Numbered from the stretch's first letter, positions 1 through 12,139 are shown. The stretch: 64,000 nucleotides of DNA from Lichtheimia corymbifera B2541 (GCA_000697475.1 JNEU01000599.1:35519-99518); one strand, 5' to 3'. Numbers and translations: made by a program. The notes: generated from the letters alone by a model not told the origin.

Positions 1-1
1 A

Positions 2-157
2 AAAGTAATAAGCGTTATCCGTGTTCAAGACATCAGATCGATTGTCGTTGGCAAGAGTTGGGCGCATCCTGGAGTCATTGAAAAGGACAATCAGTCAAAA
101 CGATCCAGTATCAAGCAAAGAGAGTATACCATTCATAGCCGAGGTGCATATTGGTAG
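2..157 (+). CDS. possible 3' end of an upstream gene (partial)
   Basis: From base 2 a frame stays open for 51 codons and stops at TAG 155-157. The encoded end is mixed and polar (it finishes in SRGAYW) with no motif I recognise. It would be the last exon of a plus-strand gene cut by the left edge. The alternative is chance: 51 open codons is not long, and no splice acceptor is visible within the window to test it. Confidence 0.28.
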   Translation, partial: KVISVIRVQDIRSIVVGKSWAHPGVIEKDNQSKRSSIKQREYTIHSRGAYW

Positions 158-1389
158 AAGTCGTCATGGGAACAGGTTTAGACAAAGTCGTAGGTGAAAG
201 AAGAGATAATAAAAGCGTGTCGGGCGATTTAGACTGTGTGAAAGAAAGCTATTATAGAAAGCACACATTGGGCGATGGGCCCTTTATCTCCACCGTGACA
301 GTGCCTAATCCCTTTTTCGTTTGATAACATTTCACTCAATCATACCTACTTCAAGGGTTAAAGGAGAACTCGCTTTGTTTAACATATATCGTGTGCTGTA
401 TGCTGATGATGATGATGTGTCAATGTCACCTTTGAAATTCACCCCTTTCACTCATTATTGCCCTAAGCGTGAGGGGTGAGGGTGGTTGTCTCATGACATT
501 TATACCGCGTAGCATGTATATATCATAAACCGCCTTTCATGAGTGGAGTAGAGTATGCCACAACAATGATAGAATGATATTTGATGAATATGCTACGTCG
601 GCTCTGGCATTCGTAAGCGTTACACAAGCGATTCGTTTCCTGCATTTCATATGTCAACCAATCAGAAACATTTCACCGCTTCAGGAAACCTGATGCTAAT
701 TACAATAAGGCCCATCGGCCATTACATCTATAATAGTATATCTTGCTATCTTCGAATGGATAATAAACTTAGATTCAAAAGGTGTTCGCAAACAAGACGT
801 TTGCATTGAAAAAGTGTTCCACCTTTCAAGATGTTCAAAGTAACAATAGCAGAATTGCAATGATGGCATATCGTAAGCAGTCAATCAATTTTAGCTTCCA
901 GTACAAGTCATAGTCCGAGCCTGACTACGTGCATTGATTGACGCCGTTAATGATGTCGAAATAAAGACACAATATGAGAGTAAAACAGCCTCAAGAGCAC
1001 GTTCTTTAGCATCATCATATTATTAGTATAATAATATTGAAACATCTAGCTACAATGCAGACTACATCTGCTATGATCCCTTTCAACCACATTAGCAACA
1101 ACAGGGTTGTCAACTACAGAGAACTTGTGGCAATGCTATAGCCATTACATAGGAGTATCACGCATAGATCACATATATAGCCTCCCACTGTATGCGCTCT
1201 GTATACATTCATTCAATGATGCATGCTTGGTTTAAGACACATATCTCAATGAGACGGCGATAGACAAGCATGTACAAACGAGTCACGTGATTCGTGTGTG
1301 TTGCTCCAAAGCCGAATTTCCTGAAATGGGCGCTTACTTGCCGACCAAGCGTTGCTTTATCTTCTTTTTCTTTCAATTCATGCCATTCC
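158..1389. other. intergenic region, no gene recognised
   Basis: About 1.2 kb of AT-rich sequence with only short, non-overlapping ORFs on both strands and no coherent exon chain. The last part, just before the ATG at 1390, is rich in CTTT/TTTC runs, which looks like the pyrimidine-rich leaders in front of other genes in this window. It probably holds the promoter and 5' UTR of the next gene. Confidence 0.5.
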
Positions 1390-3512
1390 ATGCAACCTCA
1401 TCGCTACATTAACGAACTGGAGCATTGGAGACATACTTCGCAGCGTCCACAACAGTATCGCTCACCTAAGCAATCGCCATTACAGTCACCCACGTTATCA
1501 CCAGTGGCAGCTTCCAAAGAAGCACCCCATGCCCACGATGCTGACACAGCTTCGGAAACCGACAATGATAACAAGACAACGTCCAAAGCCTTTCAAGTAG
1601 AGTCTCCTCGAGGATGGCTTGAATATGCTCCTTCAGCGTCTTATTCAACGGAACGTAAAAAGATTCAGCATACTACAACGAATGAGGATACTATCGGCAC
1701 GAAGGGCCGCGGCAACAATGAGAATAATGGCACCAGAAAGCATAAGCAATTGGAGAATCAACGGCATACCACAGCAACAGCTTCCAATGTTACAGACTCT
1801 CAAACTGGTATGATCCAATTATGAATGGTGGTTGCTATGGAAGATGCTGACCATTTTCTTATTTCAGCTAGGGATATGCTGTGTGCTGTATCATATGAAG
1901 ACATTGTGAAACTCACACAGATGGCTGCTCATTTACCGGATACCAGTCTCGCTAGCAAGTATCCTAGCAACCGTACTCATCAGCGCCAACGATCAGGTAA
2001 TGTACATATATACACACTTTATGGGGTTGTCCCATCACTGACATGATTGAACATAGAGGAACCAAGTCAGCGTATCAAACATCATACTCGAAGCAGATCC
2101 ATGGCTCGACCTTCTGGTGATTTTTGCCTTGATGATACTCGACATAAACCAAGCAGATTACGCATTGATCCAGGCACATCAGCGAGCACTGAAAACTTGA
2201 CATCCAATCATGTTGATACGAATGCTGTTCCCATTGTTACACGATCATCTCTCAGTACACCACCTCCTTCGACCCAACACCTTGTCAATGCACGAGCAAC
2301 CAAGTCTTTTGATCCGAATAAGAACGAGCATCGACGATCATGGTACAAACCGTTTGTCAAGCGAGATAAAAAAGGCAAAACCAAAGACACCTCATTTGCC
2401 GATTTACAAAGTTCGATATCGGCTGAAGCTGCAGCAGCAGCAGCATCATCACCATCCTCTTCAATTGATACTGGATCCTCCATGTTACGTGATGGGAGTC
2501 ATAGTAGTGCCGGTAGCCATGACATTCGCTATCTCATGACCATTTCTCATACCGAAAGCAGTACCCCGAGTATTGGCAACAGCGAGGGTCGTGCATCAGC
2601 AACCAACAACACGGACCCTGATTCTCATGCATCATCATCATCAGCAGCATCACCCTCACCATCCGACAATCGCAAACGTTCATCGCTTCATCCAGCATCA
2701 CTCATCAAAGGCCGCTTAATTCCCAGCAGCATTAGAGCTTCATCAGTTGATTCGAGTACTACTACTACCAGCAGCAAACAGAAACATTTCCGCGGCAAAC
2801 CTTTTCCACTTCCACGACGACGACATTCATTTGACAGCATGCATTCATGCAATAATGAAGATTCACGTGCAAAAAGACGACGACGAAGATCAAGTGCAGA
2901 TCCACTTGTTGTCTCGAGCAGGAGCAACAACAACAACAATCATCCATCAACAACATCGCCAACAGAGGAGAATTGGGAGGTGGAGAAAAGACAACAGCCA
3001 GTGGTCCATTTTGATAACGATCTCGTGCAACGATCAGCGAACAATTCAATCCATTCACGATCCCCCGATGTAAGCTTATATTATATTACAAGCATGGTTA
3101 TTTGTATTCTCATGTGTCATGTTCTAGTTTTCACCGGTGCAGGACATTCGATCATCATTTGACCTTTATGCACCACCACGAGATGACGATTTGAACAAGC
3201 ATGATACAAGTGATGCAGACTCGTGTCGATTCTACCCATCAGGCAGTGAGGATGGCATCAAGAGTAACCGTGCTAGTATCAGCGATTACAGCGGTATCAC
3301 TTCTTCAGCACATTCAGAAGGTGGTGGTGGTGTTGCCAGTCGTGGAGGATCACCTGAACCCACTGAACCTCAAGAGACGACCAAGACATTGATGTTTGAT
3401 TATGACAGTCTTCCTGACGAAGTCCTCGGCCTATTGAAGGAATATGAAAAGCAAGGGAAAATGGAGATTGTGGAAAAGCGTGTAAGCTATATACGTTCAC
3501 AGGAGAAGGAAG

Positions 3513-3543
<31 letters not shown>

Positions 3544-5118
3544 TGATGATGAAGACGTGATTGACGCTTCACAGCTTGTTGGTGGTATCCCACGCGTTTA
3601 TGAAAAGCCCGTTGGCGACTCACAGAGTGAAACCGAGTCCATGGTTACGAGGAAAATAGGTAAGGCGTCTAGTTATAAAGATAAGAACGAGTGTTTAACC
3701 TGGAATCATTAGCAATTGTGCGTGCAAGCAAATCGGATAATTCAGATTTCGTCAAGCTTATTCATCTCACAGATGGCCGGTCATTGAGAAATGGTAAGTT
3801 GAATGGATACTATCATGTGATTACTGAGCTCACATGGGATGTTGTTCAACAAGGATACCTGCTTGATCTCCATGTTACGATGGTGGAAGACTCTGAAGAT
3901 TTAAGCGAAGACGAGTAAGTATAGGCTTCTTTGGGTGATAGAGGGTATCTTGGAATACTCATCAATGATACATAGGAATTCACAAGGAGATCTACATATG
4001 CTCATGAAGAATTTGGATGTTCGCATTGAGGAATTAAAAGGCTTGACGCAGGCCTCGAAGGTAATTGGGACCTTTCAGAGGGGCGAAGGGACACTTGTTT
4101 ATATGGCATTGTTGTGTATGTGTAGGAATTCATGGATGAAAATCGCAAAACAATCGAGGCGTTAGCTGTTGATGATTCTGAACGCAATAGTGTCGACGCT
4201 TCTACATGGCAAAGTCCACCAAATAGCCGGCAGACATCTTCGAGGAGTATTCACAGTATGAAGGAAGTTGCCATGTCACAAGCGATGGAAAACGAACAAG
4301 CACGTGCAAAGAGAAAGGGTGTATTCTTTACGAATTCTCCATCATCAGCATCGTCATCATCTAGCTCATTGGGGGCATCAAGTACCAACACCGCACCTCC
4401 AGCCACCTTATCAAGATCATCGCGCCAACTTAGCTTTTCATCTTCTATCAGACACGTACCTTCCCTTCGCCTTGATACCCATCTGCCCTATCGGTCGGTC
4501 AATCCTTTCGACTATAGACAAGAGGAAGTGCAACTTGGCGTGTGTGCTTTGGAGAATGAAATGATTGAATTTAAGCGAGCCTTGTGTGAAACGGAAGAGC
4601 TTATCCGCGACATTCAAATTGATATCAGTGACACTCGACAAAAGATGGCTTGTTATATCAAGGACATGCCAGATGCCCATTATTCAGCTGTAAGTGAAGA
4701 GATGGACGGAAAAGGGTATATCAATACTAACATACAATGCTTTCTCAGCTTAAGAAACTTGAAGTGGACATCGAATCAATATTAGCCAACCGAGCAAAGA
4801 ATCCATGGCTTGATACCGGTTATGCATTGCTTTCATATTTATTAACACGTAAGTGGGATCAAAATTGTGTTAGTTTGGGACTAATCAATGTGATGTGCAG
4901 TGTGTGCCTTGCTCGTATGGATCATCATCTGTGCATTAAAATGGGGTCGTACAGTGATCTTGTTTCCCCGGAAACTATGGCGTACTTATAATGAATATCT
5001 CTTGGAGCGTAACAAGGCTGTCAAGCAAGCTAGTTTACGAACAGTGTCCTCTGGTGTTGAGCTCAGCTCAGCATTACGCAGTCCCACTCGACCACGACAT
5101 CGCCATCAAGACCTCTAG
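1390..5118 (+). CDS. large low-complexity protein with C-terminal membrane anchor, function unknown
   Basis: I join ten exons: 1390-1807, 1868-1996, 2057-3069, 3143-3659, 3713-3793, 3854-3914, 3976-4060, 4126-4689, 4749-4848, 4901-5118. All introns have GT-AG ends and the sum is 1,062 codons (1,061 residues). The first two thirds are rich in Ser, Thr, Asn and Arg, with an RRRRRR basic patch and an acidic EEEEDEEEEEEDDDED run. The C-terminal third has heptad-like stretches (EVQLGVCALENEMIEFKRAL) and one hydrophobic segment (VCALLVWIIICALKW) about 55 residues from the end, so it may be tail- or C-terminally anchored with a large cytosolic part. The intron at 3794-3853 is 60 bp and in frame, so retention would not break the protein. 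An in-frame ATG at 1294 would add 32 residues; I prefer 1390 because the bases before it look like a CT-rich leader. I do not recognise the family. Confidence 0.7.
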
Positions 5119-5313
5119 GATCATCACCATCATCATTGTTCCCCGTATCTCATTACTCATATACCCCCATTTAATCACTCTAATTCTATTTCGTGTGCAT
5201 ATCCAAGTAAATTACATGTTCCCAAGTCTTTCTACAAAACGGCAATGTCGTTTATTTGATGGGGATGTTGCGGATGTGGTGTGTAGTGTGAGTGTGGATA
5301 GGATCTAAGCGGT

Positions 5314-5757
5314 TTAGGCAGTCTTTTCAAAGTCAAGCTTGACACCCTTCTCCTTCAAAGACTTTTCAGCTTCCTTGGTAGCCCAGGAGACGACGCTATA
5401 GCAACATGGATGATATAAATAAAGAGATTCGGTATGCTCTCATTGTTGTCCTTACCTGGTATCAGGCTTGTAATACAAAGCAACAGCCATGAGGAAGAAA
5501 CCACCGCCCATACCCCAGTTGTAAATGCTTTCCCACTCCTCCTTGACACGAGTCTAAGTTATGAGATGTGATCATTAGTATATGAGTTGTCGACGAGGTG
5601 TGTGTGTGTTCAATGTTGCGTTTGTTGAATGACTGAATACCTTTTCGTTGAAGAGATAACCTCCAGGCTCATTGACTTCGGGAGCACCACCACCGCCACG
5701 GCGCATAATGGTAGGACGAGTGAGTCTCGCAGATCGTGCAAATGCTCTAGCCAACAT
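5314..5757 (-). CDS. mitochondrial complex I subunit, ESSS/NDUFB11 type
   Basis: Three exons on the minus strand: 5757-5641, 5553-5456, 5395-5314, giving 98 residues. The N-terminus (MLARAFARSARLTRPTIMRR) is basic and Arg-rich like a mitochondrial presequence. It is followed by a short GGYLFNEK stretch, one hydrophobic segment (GMGGGFFLMAVALYYKPDTS) and a charged tail (SWATKEAEKSLKEKGVKL). This order of presequence, EPxGYLFNEK-like motif, single membrane span, KPDTS and a helix with conserved Trp and Glu matches the small accessory subunit ESSS (NDUFB11; NESM in Yarrowia) of the membrane arm of NADH:ubiquinone oxidoreductase. An in-frame ATG at 5877 would add 40 residues without presequence character, so I chose 5757. 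The family call rests on short motifs; another single-span inner-membrane subunit is the main alternative. Confidence 0.65.
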
Positions 5758-8246
5758 GTCGATTGGTGTATGTATAGTAGGCTTAAAGGGTGCAAGTGGG
5801 TGCCGTGCTTCTGAAAACAAATTCAAACTTGCCTGCTCACAGCCGACGTCATTCGTCAATGTTTGGCAACCCGCCATCCGCTCGCTCTACACCTTGCTCT
5901 ATAAGGATCGTCTACACATAGATGTTGTAAGCTAGAAACGTTGTCAATAAAATGTATCCCCATTTCAGTGTATATAAAAGTCCTTTTGCATACTATTAGG
6001 ATGCTGTTTCATATCCTATCGTTTTGTAACATATAGATGAGAGGATCGATATGCGTGCTCAAGAAGGGTTGATGGTGCCTGATGAATATTCCATATCATA
6101 TCTACTTATTGCTATCAAGCACGACATAATAAAAAGAAGCATATCTTATGTGTCGCCTTCCATTTCTGAAGGAGGATGGGATCTTGCATCATATTTTCTT
6201 ATGAATGAATTATGTTGTTCCCTGCGCCTGTAAAGTTCTCAGATGAATGCCTTATTTTCAAGCCTATATTTACACTTTTATAGAGAGCTGCTGCAGCACT
6301 ATTTACTTTGTTTGCCTACCAGTGGCTCATTATGATACGATTTTGAGATACATTATTGATTTAAGTATCGTGTTTTGGACTGCAGCCAACAATGAGTCAA
6401 TGGATTGAGCGTTGCAGTGTGGCCAGCATGAGCCAACAACTGATCTTATTTACCACGGCTGACTTTGTTGGGTGCATTTGCTAAAGGTGATTCATTCTTA
6501 TGCGTACTTGAAAGCATTCTGCTGTCATTATTTACTGATGATAGTCATCCTTGTGAGCTTTTTTGTGTGTGCTGCTCTTTGCATAAACTCGTTCAATACC
6601 GGGAGCATGTAATACAAGGCATATAATGGAACTTGTAAAGTTGTTTCTTGGGAGATTGAAATACACTTGTTTAATACTGGTGGATAGCGGAGCCAGCTCA
6701 GGTGGCGTTGATATCATTGCATGTAATCCGAGGTGAGTCATGTTAAAAATGCAGACTCATTCATCACCCAATAATGAGAATGAGCCCAATAGCACTTGTT
6801 TTCCTGAACACTATACTGTGTCATTATTTAAATCGTTTGCTTGAACATTAAGACTGGTTTGCTCTTGAGGGGCACAAAAGCATTGCTCATTCAGCTGAGT
6901 TTCCCAATGTCATGTATGCAGTTGGATACAGCAAGCACCTATTTATTATTCATTGTAGTCTAACGACATCCATAGTCCACATCATATGGTATGCAATATG
7001 ATCGATATAAGCTTCATCATTATCGATTGTGTATCTTTATACCTGATCATCAAGGTTACTTTTTGCTCCTTTTGATGCACCAGCATGCAAGTACGGTATA
7101 CTTGTCGCGTTTCACAAAATCCAACGTTCCAGGAAGGGAAATGGTGGTTTACAACTATTATTTTGGGGTCGGGTATTATACCAATTCCCATGATTGTTAT
7201 CAGCATTCTCGTTTTCTTTATTATAATGATTCTAATGATGGATAGTCTAGATCACACTAAATTGAAGCGATTTATTTTTATATGCAGTCGTAGGCTGAAA
7301 AAAGATCAAATGGGCCGATAATATATTGGTGGAACGATATAAAGTGAGAAGGAGGAGGATATGTCTCTCTTAGTAGTAGTGGTGGTAGTAGCTGCAATGC
7401 ACTGCACGCACTTTGGACGTTTGTGTATATAGCCCGCAGAGAGAAAGACAAAAAGGAGTAAAACCGGGCAGTAGTAGTAAATAGTAGTGATCTTTTGTCT
7501 AGTGTCCGCCATTACCCTTTTGTTCATGAATGGATGGATGTCCCTTACTCCTTACTTTAACAGGGCGCCAAACGGGAAGCTGTTCCGGCCTCGTGTCACC
7601 AAAATGCTCCTGGACACCGAATTGGATGCTCATTGGTCAAAGTACCAAAAGAGAGAAAAAGGGGTGAGCACATATGACTGAAGGAGGGAAAGGCGGTGCT
7701 AGGCAAAAGCGCGTTTTGCAACCAATAGATTGAAAAGTATCCCAGGGGTTAAATGATGATAAATGATGCGAGTGAGTGATGAGTGTTTGTTGGGTAAAAA
7801 GTAGGATGGCGTTTCTTTAGGCGGAGAGAAAGAGAGAAATAGAGAAAGCTCATGTCGTGTACAGTATAGCAAGGCAACCCAAAGCACATGATTTGACTGC
7901 CCCGCCTTTTGCACCTGGGAGTGCAAGTGAGTTAGAGAAGAAACACCACGCGCCCAAAAAAAGGCAAGAGCTTACTCTGTTGCTCTTCCTTTTTCTCTTT
8001 TTCTTTTACCTTTTCCATGCCTCTCTATTGACTTTGGCAGTAGTGCCGCCTATTCCCTCTTGTCATTTTTAAGCATATCTCCCGTCTTCATATACCCCTA
8101 CCTTATCTCTTCATTCTTCTTTCATACCCGGCATTGGCATCTCTGTGGATAACATTCATACTCATTTCACCAATTTCAACAATCAACGTTGCATAACCCC
8201 AAAAACACCCTTCGTATAACCATCCCTTTCAGCATATATAAGATTT
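5758..8246. other. long intergenic region
   Basis: About 2.5 kb with no convincing gene. It holds scattered ORFs of 60-85 codons; the one most like a protein is 7085-7321 on the plus strand (78 codons, one hydrophobic stretch), but it lacks recognised relatives or linked exons. Bases from about 7950 to 8240 become strongly pyrimidine-rich (CTTTTTCTCTTTTTC and similar), consistent with the core promoter and 5' UTR of the gene at 8311. Confidence 0.5.
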
Positions 8247-8300
8247 GTGAGTGTTGTGTATGATATTGGATACTACTTGGCTGACATGATTTATCTGCAG
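8247..8300 (+). other. probable 5' UTR intron
   Basis: A GTGAGT donor at 8247 and a TTATCTGCAG acceptor ending at 8300 define a 54-bp intron that would end 10 bases before the ATG of the GAR-domain gene. It is similar in size to the coding introns here. The pyruvate carboxylase gene has a similarly placed leader intron. Confidence 0.6.
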
Positions 8301-8310
8301 CATATATACA

Positions 8311-11214
8311 ATGACCGTCGTTACTGCAGCAAATCCGTTACTTCCGCCAGTGTCGGTCAAGCAATCAATTTCTATACAACCGGAAGATTCCGTTTTTGAT
8401 CAGCTTGCTGCCATTCAGCTACCCGATAAAGAGATCAATGATATCTTGAACTTGCACGACTCGCTTTCCCTGGAACAAATCGTCAATCGCTTCGATGCCA
8501 TCGCTACCAAAATGACGACTTGGTTACAAACAGCGCAAATGGCAGTGTTTACGCTTGAGATGAATGTCAAGGAAGAGAATCCACAAAGCATGCATGATAC
8601 CCAATCGATATTGGAATTTTCTTTCGGTCGAATGGAGCCACTTGTATCTATCCTTGATGAGATCAGCAATGTTGTACTCGACAAATTGGATGACGATGAT
8701 GATGATGATATGGGCATGACTCCAATGCAACTACAAGAACAAAAGATGAAGACAAGGATGTCATTGACCAAGATTCAATCTGAGTGGTCTGGATTGCAGC
8801 ATTTTTTGACATCGGTGATACGACAACTTGAAAGCATCAATGAGAAACGGGAACTCACCACCCTTATGGAGCATGTGTTACAGCAGATTGATGACCTATC
8901 AATTATGATGTTCCAGTTTCAGGAAAAACGCCATGCCACGGCTGCAGTTTCATCTTCAGGTGCATCTTCTGTTTGCAGTAGTGAAGCAATGAGCTCCCCT
9001 CTCAGCACTACGAGTAGTGGGTTATTCTCACCATCAGTCGCCTCAACAGCCACTGCAACTACCACAGTCATCACCAATGCTAGTGGAATGCCAGATCCAA
9101 CAGCAGCCATATCAGCTCCTCGTGATGATCAAATTCTCGTCGATATCGATAATCGGGTTGAACCACTATTTCATGCTGTGCAAAAGATTTATTCATCCAT
9201 GACATCAAACACACCACCAGATGACCCTTCAGGCGTATTGACTCGCAAGCATAACACAGTACAGAAACGATGGGAGGCTTTACGACTAGAGATTGATGAC
9301 CTCAAAGAGGAGCTCAAGGAAGATCGTTGGTTGACCGTGTTTCGACAAGTGGCTGATCAAGTGGATGTGATGATTGATGGATTGGAGAAAACAGTGACAC
9401 AATGCTACAGTATCATCCAACAAGTCCGTGAATGGCACATTGCAGCACACCCACAACAACAACAACAACAACAACATGGAAATGCCTTTGAACGCTTATC
9501 AAAAACAATCATGCGTAATCTTCCACGACCCAATCATTCCAACAACACCTGTTCTTCGCCTCCACCCTTGCCTGTTGATGGTGAAAAATTCAAGTCGATT
9601 GAAAAGAACTTTGAAGCAAAGTACAAATACTATGCACCTTCCATTGACAAGATGCTTGGTATGCTTGGAAACGGGATTGTATCGCGTGTGGCACGTGATA
9701 ACGTCACTAGTAAAAGGCACTCTTCGATGACGCAACGTTGGATGACTCTTAAGGCCACAATGGATGATTTACGTATGCGTGATTTACGTGAGACTGAGCG
9801 TATGCTATATGGTGGTAGCAGCAGTGGATGGAAGAGTATTCGCCACAAGAGCCATGAAGATGTGAAAAGCAACACTTTACCTCGAATGGGCAGCCGTAAC
9901 CATGTTGATGATCGACGTGTTAGGAGCGTTACCCCTAGTTTGGCAGCCGATATGCGTAAAAGCATGTATAGCCCAGTACAACGTACGCCACCACGTGCAG
10001 CAAGCTCTATGGCTCATCACAGCTCTCGTGATTATATTCGACCTAGCACATCTGATTCTTCATCCCTGGATGGCAACACCACAACCACAGCAACTTCTCG
10101 TCGTCGCAAACTCACCAAAACGCCAAGTCGTCAAGAAGTAAAATCATCAGCAGCACAGTTTGGTAAAGAATCCAAGTCATTAGGCACACGCAAGAGTCGA
10201 GTACCTGCACGTACAGCAACGCCTACTGGAAGAGAAGAGGCATCATGGATGAAACCTACAAAGAGTACCTTGATGAGAAACCGACGTACACAGGATGATG
10301 AAGAGGATAAGATATCACGCCCCAAAACACCCACTCGTCCCAAAACACCGACACGACCTAAAACACCTGTTACACGATCAAAGACCCCAACACCAGGACA
10401 ACAGCATAGTCGTAAAACGATGACACCAGTACCACCACGTCCAAAGAGTAGCCTTGGATCAAGTCATCAACGTGATCATCAAGCACTTCCACCTATTCCA
10501 GATCGTGAGAGACGAGCAGCATCCCCTGTGAAGCGTACAATGACACCTTCATTTATTCCACGTCCAAAGACACCACAGCAGCAACATCGTGCACAATCAC
10601 CCAGTCAGCTTCCACGACGGCCACGTTCATCCATGATGACAATGACACCACCTCCACGACCACGACCCTTGTCACAAGTATTGATTAATGCAATGGATGA
10701 GGAGGAGGATGACTATGACGATGATTCATTCATGCATGATAGTGGCAACAACAAGCGATTACTTTTACGCAAGAAGCAATCCATGCCAGCCGTGCTCCAT
10801 CAACGTCATCATCATCACCACAACAGCACCAATGATCATCATGAAGTATATACACCCAATCGTCGTGATCCATTGGATATGGAGGTGGCTCGCATTGTAA
10901 ACGCAAGTCCTATCACTGTCAAATGCCAAAAGGGACCTCTTGGTGGTGGACGCTATTATTTTGGAAACGAGCTCAATCCATCGGTGGGAGGTGGCAAGAA
11001 GCTGTACACGTGTAAATTAATGAACTATGCCAATCGAGATTCATCACGCCGTTCCAAAGCTCCTCAAAACAAAGTGCTTGTACGCGTCGGCGGTGGATGG
11101 CAGGACCTGGAAATGTTTTTACTCGATCATTCAAATTTGATGACCACAGCAGCTACTGATATCGTCACTACTACCACGCGTCCCTTTTCCAGCATGGGTT
11201 ATAGCCGAAGATAA
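8311..11214 (+). CDS. GAR (Gas2-related) domain microtubule-binding protein, possible Kar9-like factor
   Basis: One uninterrupted frame of 967 residues. Residues about 20-390 are predicted helical with acidic coiled-coil segments (for example LTTLMEHVLQQIDDLSIMMF), resembling the N-terminal region of fungal Kar9-type proteins; this part of the call is tentative. Residues about 480-820 are Pro, Ser, Thr and Arg rich with a short tandem repeat RPKTPTRPKTPTRPKTP, many TP sites that could be CDK/MAPK targets, and TPSFIPRPKTP, which contains an SxIP motif of the type bound by EB1/Bim1. Residues about 855-945 form a GAR domain (RIVNASPITVK..., GRYYFGNE, KVLVRVGGGWQDLEMFLLDH), the zinc-associated microtubule-binding module of Gas2 and spectraplakins. 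Together these point to a microtubule plus-end or spindle-positioning protein. There is a short poly-Gln run near residue 380. No coding intron is visible, unlike most neighbours. Confidence 0.8.
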   Translation: MTVVTAANPLLPPVSVKQSISIQPEDSVFDQLAAIQLPDKEINDILNLHDSLSLEQIVNRFDAIATKMTTWLQTAQMAVFTLEMNVKEENPQSMHDTQSILEFSFGRMEPLVSILDEISNVVLDKLDDDDDDDMGMTPMQLQEQKMKTRMSLTKIQSEWSGLQHFLTSVIRQLESINEKRELTTLMEHVLQQIDDLSIMMFQFQEKRHATAAVSSSGASSVCSSEAMSSPLSTTSSGLFSPSVASTATATTTVITNASGMPDPTAAISAPRDDQILVDIDNRVEPLFHAVQKIYSSMTSNTPPDDPSGVLTRKHNTVQKRWEALRLEIDDLKEELKEDRWLTVFRQVADQVDVMIDGLEKTVTQCYSIIQQVREWHIAAHPQQQQQQQHGNAFERLSKTIMRNLPRPNHSNNTCSSPPPLPVDGEKFKSIEKNFEAKYKYYAPSIDKMLGMLGNGIVSRVARDNVTSKRHSSMTQRWMTLKATMDDLRMRDLRETERMLYGGSSSGWKSIRHKSHEDVKSNTLPRMGSRNHVDDRRVRSVTPSLAADMRKSMYSPVQRTPPRAASSMAHHSSRDYIRPSTSDSSSLDGNTTTTATSRRRKLTKTPSRQEVKSSAAQFGKESKSLGTRKSRVPARTATPTGREEASWMKPTKSTLMRNRRTQDDEEDKISRPKTPTRPKTPTRPKTPVTRSKTPTPGQQHSRKTMTPVPPRPKSSLGSSHQRDHQALPPIPDRERRAASPVKRTMTPSFIPRPKTPQQQHRAQSPSQLPRRPRSSMMTMTPPPRPRPLSQVLINAMDEEEDDYDDDSFMHDSGNNKRLLLRKKQSMPAVLHQRHHHHHNSTNDHHEVYTPNRRDPLDMEVARIVNASPITVKCQKGPLGGGRYYFGNELNPSVGGGKKLYTCKLMNYANRDSSRRSKAPQNKVLVRVGGGWQDLEMFLLDHSNLMTTAATDIVTTTTRPFSSMGYSRR

Positions 11215-12072
11215 AGAAAATATATTAATAAAGATCCTTGTTCATTGTGTGTAATACAATCCTCTTTGTGTTGTGTATAATAAAGTAGGTGATGCATGAT
11301 CATCAACCTGCATCAATGCTATTATAATACATGTTCATTACTTGTATATAGGGACGCGTTTGGTTGTTATTATACGTCGTGTGTTTCGGGAGGGTGCATG
11401 ATTATGATGGATTTGGGAAAATCCCCGTTTGACCATTGTCTTTGGATATATCACACCAAGGGGGTATATGAGAACCCCTTGTCAGCAAAACATATAGCTG
11501 AGGTTGGCTTAAAGAGCATGCAAAGTTTCTGTGAAACGCATGCGGTTACCATCATCATCATCATCATCATCATCATCACTACTATTCTATCGCTTTGAAA
11601 CACCCCAAGCTAGTAGTAACTCTCTAGTGTAGATAAGGGTAATATTCTATTTTGAACAAATATTCTCCCTCCTTCTACGTATAATAGAGATGGGCAAGAT
11701 TTCCTGAAACAGAGGAGGTCTGTACATACATACTCCTCCGCTTTGACAGCGTGATGGTTATTATGGTGGTGAATATACACACATCATGACGTGATGACAA
11801 GGAGTGGTGTGGTCACGCTAGACATAAAGTTAATAGAGGACATGACGATACATTCTCTCCCCCACACTATTGGGAAAAACGCGGGACGACAATGAAGGAA
11901 AGGTCTTGCAGTACAAATTTCTCTTACAGAACTGGAGACACGCAAACAATGCCGACAAATGAGAGGACATGTGATACGCGATAAGGTTCACTACATAAAT
12001 GGTCCTGCATCATTTTTCTTTTGTTTGGATCTCATCTTTCTTTTTTACTTTTCCCAACGTTTTGTCTTCAAT
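11215..12072. other. intergenic region with ATC microsatellite
   Basis: Spacer between two plus-strand genes. It includes a trinucleotide run (about nine CATs/ATCs) at about 11550-11578. An AATAAA-like signal lies just after the GAR gene stop (11226-11232 region, TTAATAAAG). The last 80 bases before 12072 are CTTTT-rich and look like the pyruvate carboxylase leader. No gene is recognised. Confidence 0.5.
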
Positions 12073-12135
12073 GTGAGTATTTATTCAAAGTAGTTTTTCA
12101 ACGTCTTGACACGCTCATTGTCATTGTGTATGTAG
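12073..12135 (+). other. probable 5' UTR intron of pyruvate carboxylase
   Basis: GTGAGT at 12073 and TATGTAG ending at 12135 give a 63-bp intron that ends four bases before the ATG at 12140. Leader introns this close to the start codon may influence expression, which is inference only. Confidence 0.6.
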
Positions 12136-12139
12136 CAGT

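Noticed and set aside
1466..2539. Several 60-110 codon ORFs in other frames of the first gene
   Set aside because: They are shadows of the Ser/Asn/His-rich coding frame; the ten-exon model explains the region with consistent phases.
7085..7321. 78-codon ORF with one hydrophobic stretch, considered as a small respiratory-chain subunit
   Set aside because: The sequence does not match the motif pattern of any small COX, QCR or ATP synthase subunit that I know, and it has no linked exons.
9449..9474. CAA repeat in the GAR-domain gene and CAG/CAA runs at 39588-39625
   Set aside because: These are ordinary in-frame poly-Gln coding microsatellites and not separate features.
11550..11580. ATC trinucleotide run considered as part of a CRISPR-like or regulatory array
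   Set aside because: It is a simple microsatellite with unit length three and no spacers.
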